A stretch of 64,000 nt of DNA from DATKWD01 sp963704815 (GCA_963704815.1 CAVPHU010000001.1:868001-932000), one strand, 5' to 3'; counted from the first letter of the stretch, positions 26,179-35,313 are shown. The notes: generated from the sequence alone by a model not told the origin. Made by a program: numbers and translations.

Positions 26179-27099
26179 GTGGCAGCGAACCCTGCGATCA
26201 CCGTCGTCGTGGTCGCCTACGACATGGCCCGTGAACTGCCGCGGACGCTCTACTCGTTGTCATCGCAGTACCAGCAGGGCATCGACACCGACGACATCGA
26301 AGTGATCGTCGTCGACAACGGGAGCCCCCATCCGATCGATCCGGCAGCGTTGCGCGTGATCCAGGGTCCCCTCCATTCGCTGCGTGTCGAGAACGCGCCG
26401 GCCTCACCGGCGCGCGCCGCGAATCGGGGCATCGAGATGGCGAGCGGAGATCTCGTCGGCCTGTTGATCGACGGCGCCCGAATCTCCTCGCCCGGTCTGT
26501 TGTCCACGGCGCGACAGGCCGCGTGGCTGTCGGATCGACCGATCGTCGCCACGCTCGGGTGGCATCTCGGCAACCACGTCCACATGGAGGCCGCGGAGCA
26601 CGGCTACGACCAGGCGCGGGAGGACGAGCTGCTCGAGTCGGCCGACTGGACCGAGGACGGCTATCGCCTCTTTCGCATCAGCACCCTCGCCGCCTCGTCT
26701 CGCCGCGGCTACTTCGGCCCGCTGGGCGAGAGCAACGCCATGTTCCTTCCGAGGAGCATGTGGTCCGAGCTCGGTGGACTCGACGAGGCCTTCGCACTCC
26801 CCGGTGGCGGTCTGGTCAATCATGACCTCTATCGGCGAGCCTGCCTCCTCGACGGGAGCGACCTCGTCGTCCTCCTGGGCGAGGGGACGTTCCACCAATA
26901 CCACGGCGGTGCGTTCACGTCTGGCCAGGGAGATCGTCGCGCTGCCCGCGAAGAGTACAAGAAGCTCCGGGGGGCCGGCTTCACCCCGCTGGTGCGTGAC
27001 ACGTCGTACTTCGGCCGGCTGCACGAGCCGGCATTGGACTCGCTCGAGCACTCCCTGCAGTGGGCACGGACCGAACACGGACCGTCCGGATCGAACTGA
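26179..27099 (+). CDS. GT2 glycosyltransferase with FHQYHGG motif
   Basis: This 306-residue GT-A protein reads AITVVVVAYDMARELPRTLY, VIVVDNGSPHPIDPA, SPARAANRGIEMASGD, GLLIDGARISSPGLLST (DGAR in the metal site, where its relatives have DGAH), ESNAMFLPRSMWSELGG, LPGGGLVNHDLYRR and LLGEGTFHQYHGGAF. It is the fourth member of the paralogous set at 11021, 11981 and 13967 and stands apart from the others beside a sulfotransferase and a methyltransferase. The GTG start is set by the TAGTCT box and by conservation. Its stop TGA directly abuts the stop of the convergent methyltransferase. Confidence 0.85.
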   Translation: MAANPAITVVVVAYDMARELPRTLYSLSSQYQQGIDTDDIEVIVVDNGSPHPIDPAALRVIQGPLHSLRVENAPASPARAANRGIEMASGDLVGLLIDGARISSPGLLSTARQAAWLSDRPIVATLGWHLGNHVHMEAAEHGYDQAREDELLESADWTEDGYRLFRISTLAASSRRGYFGPLGESNAMFLPRSMWSELGGLDEAFALPGGGLVNHDLYRRACLLDGSDLVVLLGEGTFHQYHGGAFTSGQGDRRAAREEYKKLRGAGFTPLVRDTSYFGRLHEPALDSLEHSLQWARTEHGPSGSN

Positions 27100-27858
27100 T
27101 CAGTTCCCATGCGGGCGGGCGCCCACGACGACGAAGTTCACCGCGGCTGCCTGAATCACCCGGTGCGGACGACGCAGGCTGACGACGAATCCGATCTCCT
27201 GCATCACACCCACGAGGTCGCGACCGAAGTCCGTGAACACGAGGGCCGGGTCGCCCTCGGGCGAGTTGTGATAGCGGGCCTCGTGCCGATGGACGATCTC
27301 GCCGTTGACCACGGCAGCTCGCTCGGTAGAAACCGGCGCGAGTCGACGCCCCGGTATCGAGAAGATGTAACGGCCCCCGGCGCGGAGAACGCGGAACGCC
27401 TCCCCGAGAGCCGCTCGCCAGTCCGGTACGTGCTCGAGCACGTGACTGCTGACCGCGAGGTCGAATCGGCCATCTTCGAAGGTGAGCCTCTGGTGGTCCT
27501 GATTGGAGAGCTGCGGCTGCTCGGCCATCGTCTGGCCCAGCGGCACCTCAGGATCGAACACCGTCTCCTGGTAGTCGCGGAGAAGCTTCAGCCGATTCCG
27601 CACGGGACCGGTGCGCCCGATGTGCAGCACCCCGAGTTCGGCGAAGTCGGGCTCGGTGATCAGCGCGTCGAGCGTGAGCATCCTGCCCTGCTCGAACTCA
27701 TCGAGTATTGCCGCGGCCTCGTCCTGGAACACGACCGTCGCCCGACAGCCCGAACACCGGAAGTCGCGAGGCGCCCGCTCGGCGGGCCCTTCGAGGGTGA
27801 AACGTCCAACCCACCCGCAGATCGGACACCACCCGTCGTAGCCGAGCGGACCGCTCAC
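27100..27858 (-). CDS. Class I SAM-dependent methyltransferase with N-terminal zinc-ribbon-like motif
   Basis: This 252-residue protein begins with a Cys4 element (WCPICGWVGRF, then FRCSGCRATVVF), a likely zinc ribbon or 'sugar methyltransferase putative zinc-binding' type start. The catalytic part is of the methyltransferase type 11 class: LGVLHIGRTGPVRNRL where the glycine loop should be, LAVSSHVLEHVPDWRAALGE (post-beta-4 DxxxxxHVLEHV) and FRVLRAGGRYIFSIPG. The glycine loop is degenerate. The GTG at 27858 overlaps by 4 nt the stop of the 43-codon gene upstream. A role in glycan methylation is inferred from position. Confidence 0.75.
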   Translation of the reverse strand: MSGPLGYDGWCPICGWVGRFTLEGPAERAPRDFRCSGCRATVVFQDEAAAILDEFEQGRMLTLDALITEPDFAELGVLHIGRTGPVRNRLKLLRDYQETVFDPEVPLGQTMAEQPQLSNQDHQRLTFEDGRFDLAVSSHVLEHVPDWRAALGEAFRVLRAGGRYIFSIPGRRLAPVSTERAAVVNGEIVHRHEARYHNSPEGDPALVFTDFGRDLVGVMQEIGFVVSLRRPHRVIQAAAVNFVVVGARPHGN

Positions 27859-27986
27859 GACGGCAGCCGAACCGCCTCGAGCACGACGAATCGGCCGGGG
27901 ACCGACCCGTTCTGGGCGGGATCCTTGCAGGAGTGGGTGTCTCCGACGCGACAGGTCACGTCGTCGACCCACACCAACTCGTTCAT
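27855..27986 (-). CDS. Small 43-residue protein of unknown function
   Basis: The ATG at 27986 follows a TACGCT -10 box by 6 nt. The encoded peptide (NELVWVDDVTCRVGDTHSC, then DPAQNGSVPGRFVVLE) has two cysteines, several acidic residues and no signal or membrane segment. Its TGA overlaps the GTG of the methyltransferase (GTGA), so it would be co-translated with it. Given the leaderless promoter and coupling, it may be a real small gene or the leader cistron of the methyltransferase. No family is recognised. Confidence 0.45.
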   Translation of the reverse strand: MNELVWVDDVTCRVGDTHSCKDPAQNGSVPGRFVVLEAVRLPS

Positions 27987-27990
27987 TCCG

Positions 27991-29139
27991 TCAGCGTAGT
28001 CTCGGCGGTTCGGGATCCTGAGCGTCGGCCAACGCCAGGTCCGGATGCACGAACTCATGGCCGGTCGCATCGGCCACGTGGGCTTCGGTCACCCGGCCCG
28101 CGTGCACGTTCAGCCCGTTCCGGAGGTGCGCATCGTCTCGCAGCGCCGGCAGTATCCCGCGGTCGGCCAGGGTGAGGACGAACGGCAGCGTCGCGTTGTT
28201 CAGCGCGTAGGTTGACGTTCGAGGGACGGCTCCTGGCATGTTGGTGACGCAGTAGTGGACGACACCATCGACCACGTACGTCGGGTCGTCGAGGGTCGTC
28301 GGCCGAGATGTCTCGAAGCAACCGCCTTGGTCGATGGCGACGTCGACCAAGACCGATCCGGGACGCATGCGCGTCACCAGGTCGGCACTCAGCAGACGAG
28401 GGGCCCGTGCCCCTGCGACGAGCACCGCACCGATCACCAGATCGGCACCCAGGACGAGATCTTCGAGCGCGGCACGCGTGGAGTACACCGTCTCGATGCC
28501 GGAACCGAATCGGCGGCTCAGGCGACCCAGCACCGCAACGTCGCGGTCGAGCACGGTGACCGAGGCACCGATGCCCACCGCCATCTCGACCGCGTTCTCG
28601 CCGACCATTCCCCCACCGATCACCACGACCTCGCCCGAATGCACCCCGGGCACACCGCCGAGGAGCACACCGGCGCCCCCCTGGGCGCGCTCGAGCGCAT
28701 GGGCCCCGGCCTGGATCGACATCCGCCCGGCCACTTGCGACATCGGTGCCAGCAGCGGGAGCCGCCCGAGCTCATCGGTCACGGTCTCATAGGCAATGCA
28801 GGTCGCTCCGCTGGCAACGAGGTCGGCCACCTGCTCGGGGTCAGGAGCGAGGTGCAGGTAGGTGAAGAGCGTCTGCCCCGATCGGAGCATGGCTCGTTCG
28901 CGGGCCTGGGGCTCCTTGACCTTGACCACCAGATCCGCCGCGGCCCAGAGCGCCTCGGTCGAATCGACCACACGGGCGCCGACTCGCACGTAGTCCTCGT
29001 CGGCCGCGCCGACGCCTCGGCCGGCACCGGCCTCGATCAGGACCTCGTGGCCATGGGCCGTCAACTCGCCGACGCTCTCAGGGGTCAGTCCCACCCGATG
29101 CTCGTTGCTCTTGACTTCTGCTGGGCAGCCAACGATCAC
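27991..29139 (-). CDS. ald: Alanine dehydrogenase
   Basis: This 382-residue protein starts IVGCPAEVKSNEHRVGLTPE, the conserved Ald/PNT N-terminus with the pyruvate-binding Arg, followed by VKVKEPQARE (catalytic Lys) and TYLHLAPDPE (catalytic His). SQVAGRMSIQAGA precedes the NAD-binding VVVIGGGMVGENAVEMA and the adenine-ribose acidic residue in VTVLDRD. CVTNMPGAVPRTSTYALNNA closes the active site. It catalyses the reversible NAD-dependent deamination of L-alanine to pyruvate in the cytoplasm. The GTG at 29139 is chosen because family conservation begins there and a GAGAAT -10-like box lies 6 nt upstream. Length is typical. 29140-29342 upstream holds no visible gene. Confidence 0.93.
   Translation of the reverse strand: MIVGCPAEVKSNEHRVGLTPESVGELTAHGHEVLIEAGAGRGVGAADEDYVRVGARVVDSTEALWAAADLVVKVKEPQARERAMLRSGQTLFTYLHLAPDPEQVADLVASGATCIAYETVTDELGRLPLLAPMSQVAGRMSIQAGAHALERAQGGAGVLLGGVPGVHSGEVVVIGGGMVGENAVEMAVGIGASVTVLDRDVAVLGRLSRRFGSGIETVYSTRAALEDLVLGADLVIGAVLVAGARAPRLLSADLVTRMRPGSVLVDVAIDQGGCFETSRPTTLDDPTYVVDGVVHYCVTNMPGAVPRTSTYALNNATLPFVLTLADRGILPALRDDAHLRNGLNVHAGRVTEAHVADATGHEFVHPDLALADAQDPEPPRLR
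27993..27998 (-). promoter_or_regulatory. -10 box TACGCT for leaderless start at 27986
   Basis: TACGCT on the minus strand is 6 nt before the ATG at 27986. It overlaps the stop codon of the alanine dehydrogenase gene. Confidence 0.45.
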
Positions 29140-29342
29140 AGCGGCATTCTCGCAGAACGGCTCAGACCGGACTGAGACGCTGCTCCTGGGCCATCGAAAT
29201 GAGCACCCGGTCCCCCTGATCGCGCCGCGTGGCCCGGAAGAGCCCACCTCCTCCCACGTTCACCGTCGAGTGCCCGCCGGAGAGGAACCACGCTGCGGCG
29301 CGCGATTCCAGCCCGAGGCCAAGAGCGCCACGATGGCTGCCC

Positions 29343-30606
29343 TCAGGCAGGGACGAGTTGTGCGACCGTGCCGTCGAGGCTGAAGACGTAGACCTCGCCG
29401 TCGAGGTCCTCGGCGAAGTGGGCGGGGTTCGACACCGACACGCCCAGACTGCGCTCGACGTCGACCGGCGGCGCCACGCACGGCTCGTCGCAGTTCTCGA
29501 GGTCGAGCGTCAGGGCCCGCACCTCGCCCTGGTTGAAGTCGGCGAACAGATAGGCACCCACGAGATCGCGGATCGCCTCGCCCCGGTAGACCACACCACC
29601 GGTGACCGACTGTCCCTCGTCACGGCCGTACTCGAACACCGGAAGAACGGTGTCCTCGATCGGCGGACCGTCGAAGACCGACGACGCCTCGAAGACGTTC
29701 CAGCCGAGGTTGGCGCCGGCCTGGGTCGGGCCTGCCGGCAGGTAGTCGATCTCCTCGAACTCGTTCTGTCCGACGTCGCCGATCCACAGATCGCCCGTCT
29801 CGTCGTCGAAGTCGAAACGCCACGGGTTGCGCAGACCGAACACGAACACCTCGGGTGCTCCGTCGACGCCGTCTGCGAAGGGGTTGTCGGCCGGGATCGC
29901 GTACGGACCGTCGCTGGTGTCGGACGGATCGATGCGCAGGATCGATCCGAGCAGGGTGTTGGGATCCTGACCGTTCTCCTCGGGATCGCCGCCCGAACCG
30001 CCGTCGCCGAGCGCCACGTAGAGGAAGCCGTCGGGACCGAAGGCGATGTGACCGCCGTTGTGGTTGGCGAAGGGCTGTTCGACCGAGAGCAGGTTCCGGC
30101 GAGTGCTCTCGTCGGCCACCCCATCGGGACCGAGTTCGAACTCGTCGATCTGACTGGTTCCCTGGTCGTCGGTGAAGTGCAGGTACAGGAAGTCCCCGTC
30201 TGGGGAGAACGCCATGCCGAGCAGGCCCCGCTCGCCGTCGGGGTCGGTCTCGCCGCCGATGTCGGCGATCGGACCCACCTTCTCCCCGGCCCGCAGCAAC
30301 CACACCTGTCCGGCCCGCTCGGCCACGTAGAGGCCCGGCTCGTCGGCTCGGAGCCCTGAGGCGATCGGTTGATCGAACTCGGCGACCTCCTCGAGCGGCG
30401 ACGTCGGCCTCGGCGAGATCGGGCGCGGCGACGTTCGCCTCGGGCGGATCGGTGGCCGGGGTCGGCTCGGCCGTGGTCGAGGTGGCTGCCTCGCCCAGGC
30501 GGGTCTCCTCGATCGATGGATCGTCGCCGGTCAGCAGCACGACGAGGGCACCGATGATCACCGCAGCGCACACGACGCCGGCTATGAGGTTTCCTCGGGA
30601 GGACAT
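29343..30606 (-). CDS. PQQ-dependent sugar (glucose/sorbosone) dehydrogenase-like beta-propeller, membrane-anchored, one frameshift near 30400
   Basis: The ATG at 30606 begins SSRGNLIAGVVCAAVIIGAL, a single membrane anchor or lipid-less signal, followed by a Thr/Pro/Ala linker (TSTTAEPTPATDPPEANVAA). After a one-base slip near 30400 the soluble-GDH/sorbosone dehydrogenase domain runs to 29343: GLYVAERAGQVWLL, DPDGERGLLGMAFSP, NHNGGHIAFGPDGFLYVALG, PEVFVFGLRNPWRFDFD and IGDVGQNEFEEIDYL, all signature motifs, including the catalytic His in NHNGGH. It probably oxidises sugars outside the membrane with PQQ, or acts as a Hedgehog-interacting-type adhesin; the cofactor is not proven. Much of this gene is duplicated at 30716-31640. 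Confidence 0.85.
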
Positions 30607-30715
30607 GAGAGACGAAACGCTAACGGCGACGGACGCCCATCAGAGCGCGGCGATCACGACGGCGGCCATGGCAGCGGCGTCGCCATGTCGGGGGTCAGAC
30701 GCACCTCGGGGGTCC

Positions 30716-31756
30716 GGTGTCCTCGATCAGCGGACCGTCGAAGACCGAGCGAGCGCCTCGAAGACGTTCCAGCGAGGTTCGCGCGGCCTGAGTCAGGCCT
30801 GCAGCAGGTAGTCGATCTCCTCGAACTCGTTCTGTCCGACGTCGCCGATCCACAGATCGCCCGTCTCGTCGTCGAAGTCGAAACGCCACGGGTTGCGCAG
30901 ACCGAACACGAACACCTCGGGTGCTCCGTCGACGCCGTCTGCGAAGGGGTTGTCGGCCGGGATCGCGTATGGACCGTCGCTGGTGTCGGACGGATCGATG
31001 CGCAGGATCGATCCGAGCAGGGTGTTGGGATCCTGACCGTTCTCCTCGGGATCGCCGCCCGAACCGCCGTCGCCGAGCGCCACGTAGAGGAAGCCGTCGG
31101 GACCGAAGGCGATGTGGCCGCCGTTGTGGTTGGCGAAGGGCTGTTCGACCGAGAGCAGGTTCCGGCGAGTGCTCTCGTCGGCCGCCCATCGGGACCGAGT
31201 TCGAACTCGTCGATCTGACTGGTTCCCTGGTCGTCGGTGAAGTGCAGGTACAGGAAGTCCCGGTCTGGGGAGAACGCCATGCCGAGCAGGCCCCGCTCGC
31301 CGTCGGGGTCGGTCTCGCCGCCGATGTCGGCGATTCGACCACCTGTCTGCCCGGCCAGCAACCGCCCCTGTCCGGCCGCTCGGCCACGTGGAGGCCCGGT
31401 GGCTTGGAGCCCTGAGGCGATCGGTGAGTTCGAACTCGGCGACGTTCAGCGACGGCGACGGCCTCGGCGAATGCAGGCGGGAACAGTTCACCTCGAGGCG
31501 ATCAGGTGGCCGGGTCGGCTCAGGCCGTGGTGAGGTGGCTGTCGCCCAGCGGCATCTCCTCGATCGATGGATCGTCGCCGGTGAGCAGCACGACGAGGGC
31601 ACCGATGATCACGGCAGGCGCACGGCCTGGCTATAGAGTCGCTCGGGAGGACATGAAACGAAACGCTGAACGGCGACGAGACGCCATCGAGCGCGGCGAT
31701 CACGACGGCGGCCATGGCAGCGGCGTCGCCCATGTCGGGGGTCAGACGCACCTCGG
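30716..31756 (-). repeat. Direct duplication of 29649-about 30710 (degraded partial PQQ dehydrogenase plus cysC tail); possible assembly artefact
   Basis: The segment repeats the first two-thirds of the PQQ dehydrogenase gene and the last bases of cysC. The core at 30807-31190 is almost identical to 29741-30125 (offset 1066), with NHNGGHIAFGPDGFLYVALG and PEVFVFGLRNPWRFDFD intact, but both flanks carry many small indels that destroy the frame (offset 1046 at 31707). Its left edge, near 30708-30716, joins cysC tail sequence to the middle of the dehydrogenase. It has no intact product and no C-terminal part. Confidence 0.8.
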
Positions 31757-32266
31757 GATCCACCGGCGCTTCGTAGGGGTCGTCGATCCCGGTGAAGCCC
31801 GTGAGCTCTCCGCCCACGCCTTCGCGTAGAGGCCCTTGGGGTCCCGCTGCTCGCACAGCTCGATGGGCGTGTCGACGAACACCTCGATGAGCCGGAGGTC
31901 GGCGAGTTGGTGGGCTTCTCGCACACGGTCGCGATCGGCGACGTAGGGGCTGATGACCGGAACCAGCGAGACGAGGCCCGCATCGGCGAAGAGCCGAGCC
32001 ACCTCGCCGACCCGCCTGACGTTCTCGGATCGATCGTCGGCGCTGAAGCCGAGGTCGCCGTTGAGTCCGTGCCGGAGGTTGTCGCCGTCGAGGAGGTAAG
32101 CCGGACGCCCCGACGCGAGCAAGTGGCGCTCGGTCTCGGCCGCGACCGTCGACTTTCCCGAGCCCGAGAGCCCGGTGAACCAGATGGTGAGGCCCGAAGA
32201 CAGGCGTTCGGACCGGCCGACCGCGCTGGGGTGCCAGACGACGTTCGGGGTCACCCGACCGCTCAC
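31687..32266 (-). CDS. cysC: Adenylylsulfate kinase (APS kinase), frameshifted near the 3' end
   Basis: The protein reads LTIWFTGLSGSGKSTVAAET with Walker A GLSGSGKS (about residues 31-38), LLDGDNLRHGLNGDLGFSA (APS-binding) and ADAGLVSLVPVISPYVADRD, then LIEVFVDTPIELCEQRDPKG. A one-base slip near 31820 leads to GELTGFTGIDDPYEAPVDPE, the normal C-terminus. It phosphorylates APS to PAPS, the donor for the sulfotransferases at 5.1, 21.7 and 25.4 kb. The stop seen in the duplicated cysC tail (AAL then TGA, near 30650) is lost here by an indel, so the exact end is uncertain. The GTG start lies 10 nt after the cysN stop. Confidence 0.88.
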
Positions 32267-32276
32267 ATCGGGCCGA

Positions 32277-33546
32277 TCAGGACGAGGAGCCGAGGATCAT
32301 CCCCGCGCCCACCGTGGCATTGGTGGTCTCGTCGACGAGGATGAAGCTGCCCGTCGAGCGGTTCCGCCGGTACTCGTCGAAGAACAGCGGCTGGGTCGTC
32401 CTGAGCTGCACCCGGCCGATCTGGTTGAGCGCCAGCGTGTGGGCGTTCTCCTCGCGGTGCAGCGTGTTGACGTTCAGTTCGTACTGCACCTCCTTGACGA
32501 GCGCACGGGCCCATCGTGAGGTGTGTTTGATGCCGAGCTTCGTCCCGGCGACGAGATCGGATCGCTCGGTCATCCAGCACACCATGGCGTCGATGTCCTG
32601 ACTGACCGTCGACTGGTTCTGGACACGGCAGATCATGTCGCCGCGGCTGATGTCGATGTCGTCGGTCAGCGTCATCGTCACGGCCATCGGCGCGAACGCC
32701 TCGTCGACGGAACCGTCGAGCGTGTCGATCGACTTGACCTTCGAGTTGAAGCCGGACGGCAGGACGACGACCTCGTCGCCCGGCTTGAACACCCCGCCCG
32801 ACACCGTCCCGGCGTAGCCGCGGTAGTCGTGCAGTTCGGCATCGGTCTGGCTCTGCGGCCGGATGACGTACTGGACAGGGAAGCGGGCGTCGATGAGGTT
32901 GCGATCGCTGGCGATGTGCACCTCTTCGAGGTGGTGGAGCAGCGACGAGCCTTCGTACCAGTCCATGTTGGTGGAGCGATCGACGACGTTGTCGCCGTGC
33001 AGGGCCGAGATCGGCACGAACGTGAGGTCGGTGACATCGAGCTTCATGGCGAAGTCGCGGAACTCCTCCTTGAGCTCCTCGAAGCGGTCCTCGTCGTAGT
33101 CGACGAGGTCCATCTTGTTGATGCACACGCACGAGGTGGGGGATGCGCAGGAGGCTGGCCAGGAAGGCATGGCGCCGCGACTGCTCGACGATGCCGTTTC
33201 GGGCGTCGAGCAGGACCAGGGCCAGGTCGGCGGTCGAGGCGCCGGTGACCATGTTGCGTGTGTACTGGATGTGGCCGGGGGTGTCGGCGATGATGAACTT
33301 GCGCTTCGGCGTCGCGAAGTAGCGATAGGCCACGTCGATGGTGATGCCCTGTTCGCGCTCGGCCCGGAGGCCGTCGGTCAGCAGCGCGAGGTCGGTGTGC
33401 TCGTCACCTCGCTCGTTGGAGGTCTTCTGCACGGCCTCGAGCTGATCCTCGAAGATCGCCTTGCTGTCGTAGAGCAGGCGTCCGATCAGGGTCGACTTCC
33501 CATCGTCGACCGACCCGGCGGTCGCGAATCTCAGGAGTTCGGCCAT
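32277..33546 (-). CDS. cysN: Sulfate adenylyltransferase large subunit (GTPase), one frameshift near 33140
   Basis: The N-terminus MAELLRFATAGSVDDGKSTL holds the GTPase G1 loop, followed by ERGITIDVAYRYF-like AEREQGITIDVAYRYFATPK (G2), FIIADTPGHIQYTRNMVTG (G3) and FLASLLRIPHLV. There one extra base shifts the frame, and the protein continues CINKMDLVDYDEDRFEELKE (G4) and PISALHGDNVV (G5), then the beta-barrel domains to 32277. It drives ATP sulfurylase with GTP hydrolysis together with CysD. The slip sits in an otherwise perfect protein, so an assembly error is likely. The gene begins 3 nt after the cysD stop. Confidence 0.92.
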
Positions 33547-33549
33547 CTT

Positions 33550-34455
33550 CTAGAAATATCCTTCTCGCTTGCGGTCTTCCATGGCTGCCTCGGACACGCG
33601 GTCGTCGGCTCGGGTGGCGCCTCGTTCGGTGATCCGGGTGGCGGCCACCTCTTCGATGATGCTGGCGATGGTGGCCGCTCCGGACTCGACGGCCCCGGTG
33701 CAGCTGGCATCGCCGATCGTCCGGTAGCGGACGGTCTCGGTGAACGCCTCCTCGTCGTCGAGCAGGGTCACGAACTCGCTCACCGCGAGCAGCATGCCGT
33801 CACGCTCGAAGACCTCTCGCTCGTGGCTGAAGTACAGCGACGGGATCTCGATGTTCTCCTCGTCGATGTACTGCCAGATGTCGAGTTCGGTCCAGTTGCT
33901 GATGGGGAAGACGCGGATGTGCTCGTCCTGGCGGACCCTGCCGTTGTAGATGTTCCACAGTTCGGGCCGTTGGGCCTTGGGGTCCCACTGCCCGAACTCG
34001 TCGCGGAAGCTGAAGACCCGTTCCTTCGCTCGGGCCTTCTCCTCGTCACGACGAGCGCCGCCGAACAGGGCGTCGAAGCGGTGTTCGGCGATGGCGTCGA
34101 GGAGCGTCGTCGTCTGCAGCCGGTTGCGGGACGCCTTGGGACCGGTCTCCTCGACGACCCGTCCCTTGTCGATCGACTCCTGCACCGATGCGATCACCAA
34201 CCGGGCGCCGACCTCGGCGAGTCGCCGGTCGCGGAACTCGATGGTCTCGGGAAAGTTGTGGCCGGTGTCGATGTGCATCACGGGGAAGGGCACCTTGGCC
34301 GGGAAGAACGCCTTCACCGCCAGGTGGAGCATGACGATCGAGTCCTTGCCCCCCGAGAAGAGCATCACCGGCCGCTCGAACTCGGCGGCCACCTCGCGCA
34401 TGATGTGAATGGCCTCGGCTTCGAGTTCGCGAAGGTGTGGGAGTTCGTACGCCAT
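33550..34455 (-). CDS. cysD: Sulfate adenylyltransferase small subunit
   Basis: This 301-residue protein has the PP-loop MLFSGGKDSIVMLHLAVKAF (about residues 29-48), the MHIDTGHNFPETIEFRDRRL motif, ALFGGARRDEEKARAKERVF and ISNWTELDIWQYIDEENIEI, all diagnostic of CysD. It forms ATP sulfurylase with CysN and makes APS from sulfate and ATP. The ATG at 34455 is the first codon of family conservation; longer in-frame starts (34488) add only a non-conserved Arg-rich stretch. A TAGCCT hexamer lies 10 nt upstream. The operon order is cysD-cysN-cysC. Confidence 0.95.
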   Translation of the reverse strand: MAYELPHLRELEAEAIHIMREVAAEFERPVMLFSGGKDSIVMLHLAVKAFFPAKVPFPVMHIDTGHNFPETIEFRDRRLAEVGARLVIASVQESIDKGRVVEETGPKASRNRLQTTTLLDAIAEHRFDALFGGARRDEEKARAKERVFSFRDEFGQWDPKAQRPELWNIYNGRVRQDEHIRVFPISNWTELDIWQYIDEENIEIPSLYFSHEREVFERDGMLLAVSEFVTLLDDEEAFTETVRYRTIGDASCTGAVESGAATIASIIEEVAATRITERGATRADDRVSEAAMEDRKREGYF

Positions 34456-34531
34456 GAAGTCAGTGAGGCTAATGCTGCGCCGCCTCACCGAGAAACCTTC
34501 GCCGCCGCAGCCTGCCTGGTAGCAAGGGGCC

Positions 34532-35296
34532 GTGACCGAACCGACCCCCGATGATCATCGTCTCGCCGCCGACCTCGCCACCGGTGCCGGCGACCTCCTG
34601 GTGGCCCTGCGAGCCGACCTCACCGCCCAGGGCGTCGACGGCAAGGAACTCAAGGATGCCGGCGACGAGAAGTCCCACGTCTGGTTGATGGAGCGGCTGG
34701 CCGCCGAACGTCCCGCCGATGCGGTGCTCAGCGAAGAAGGGGTCAACGACCTCGCCCGGCTCGAATCCGACCGGACCTGGATCGTCGACCCGCTCGACGG
34801 CACCCGCGAGTTCTCCGAGGTGCCCCGAACCGACTGGGCCGTCCACGTCGCCCTGGTCATCGGCGGCGAGGCGGTCTGCGGCGCCGTCGCTCTGCCGGGC
34901 ATGGGGCTCACCCTGTCGACCGCCGAGGCGCCCGCGCCTCCCCCTCCGGCGCCGGCTCGCCCGCGGCTGCTGGTCAGCCGGACCCGCCCACCGGCCGAGG
35001 CCGAGCACCTGGCCGATGTGCTCGACGGCGAACTGGTTCCGATGGGATCGGCCGGAGCCAAGGCGATGGCCGTCGTCCGAGGCGAGGCCGACATCTACGC
35101 CCACTCGGGCGGCCAGTACGAGTGGGACTCGTGCGCGCCGGTCGCGGTGGCCGCAGCCGCCGGGTTGCACGTGAGCCGGCTCGACGGGGCGCCGCTCGTC
35201 TACAACAACGCCGACCCGTACCTGCCTGACCTGCTCATCTGCCAACCGCAGCTGGCCGATCCGGTGCTCGAGGGTCTCCAGTCGTTCTCGGCATGA
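34532..35296 (+). CDS. cysQ: Inositol-monophosphatase family phosphatase, probable 3'(2'),5'-bisphosphate nucleotidase
   Basis: This 254-residue protein carries the IMPase metal motifs: ADAVLSEEGVNDLARLESDR (E of motif A), TWIVDPLDGTREFSEV (DPLDGT) and YEWDSCAPVAVAAAAG (WDxCAP, motif B). The REFSEV segment after DGT is typical of CysQ-type enzymes that hydrolyse PAP to AMP, relieving product inhibition of sulfotransferases. Its position, divergent from cysDNC with a 76-bp gap, supports this. The GTG start precedes the first helix; a weak box TAGCAA lies 6 nt upstream. Inositol or fructose phosphatase activity cannot be excluded. Confidence 0.85.
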   Translation: MTEPTPDDHRLAADLATGAGDLLVALRADLTAQGVDGKELKDAGDEKSHVWLMERLAAERPADAVLSEEGVNDLARLESDRTWIVDPLDGTREFSEVPRTDWAVHVALVIGGEAVCGAVALPGMGLTLSTAEAPAPPPPAPARPRLLVSRTRPPAEAEHLADVLDGELVPMGSAGAKAMAVVRGEADIYAHSGGQYEWDSCAPVAVAAAAGLHVSRLDGAPLVYNNADPYLPDLLICQPQLADPVLEGLQSFSA

Positions 35297-35313
35297 CCCC
35301 ACCCATTCCGGTA

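Noticed and set aside
30369..31829. Several overlapping frames on both strands in the duplicated PQQ dehydrogenase region
   Set aside because: All are fragments or antisense shadows of the duplicated gene; none has an intact domain.
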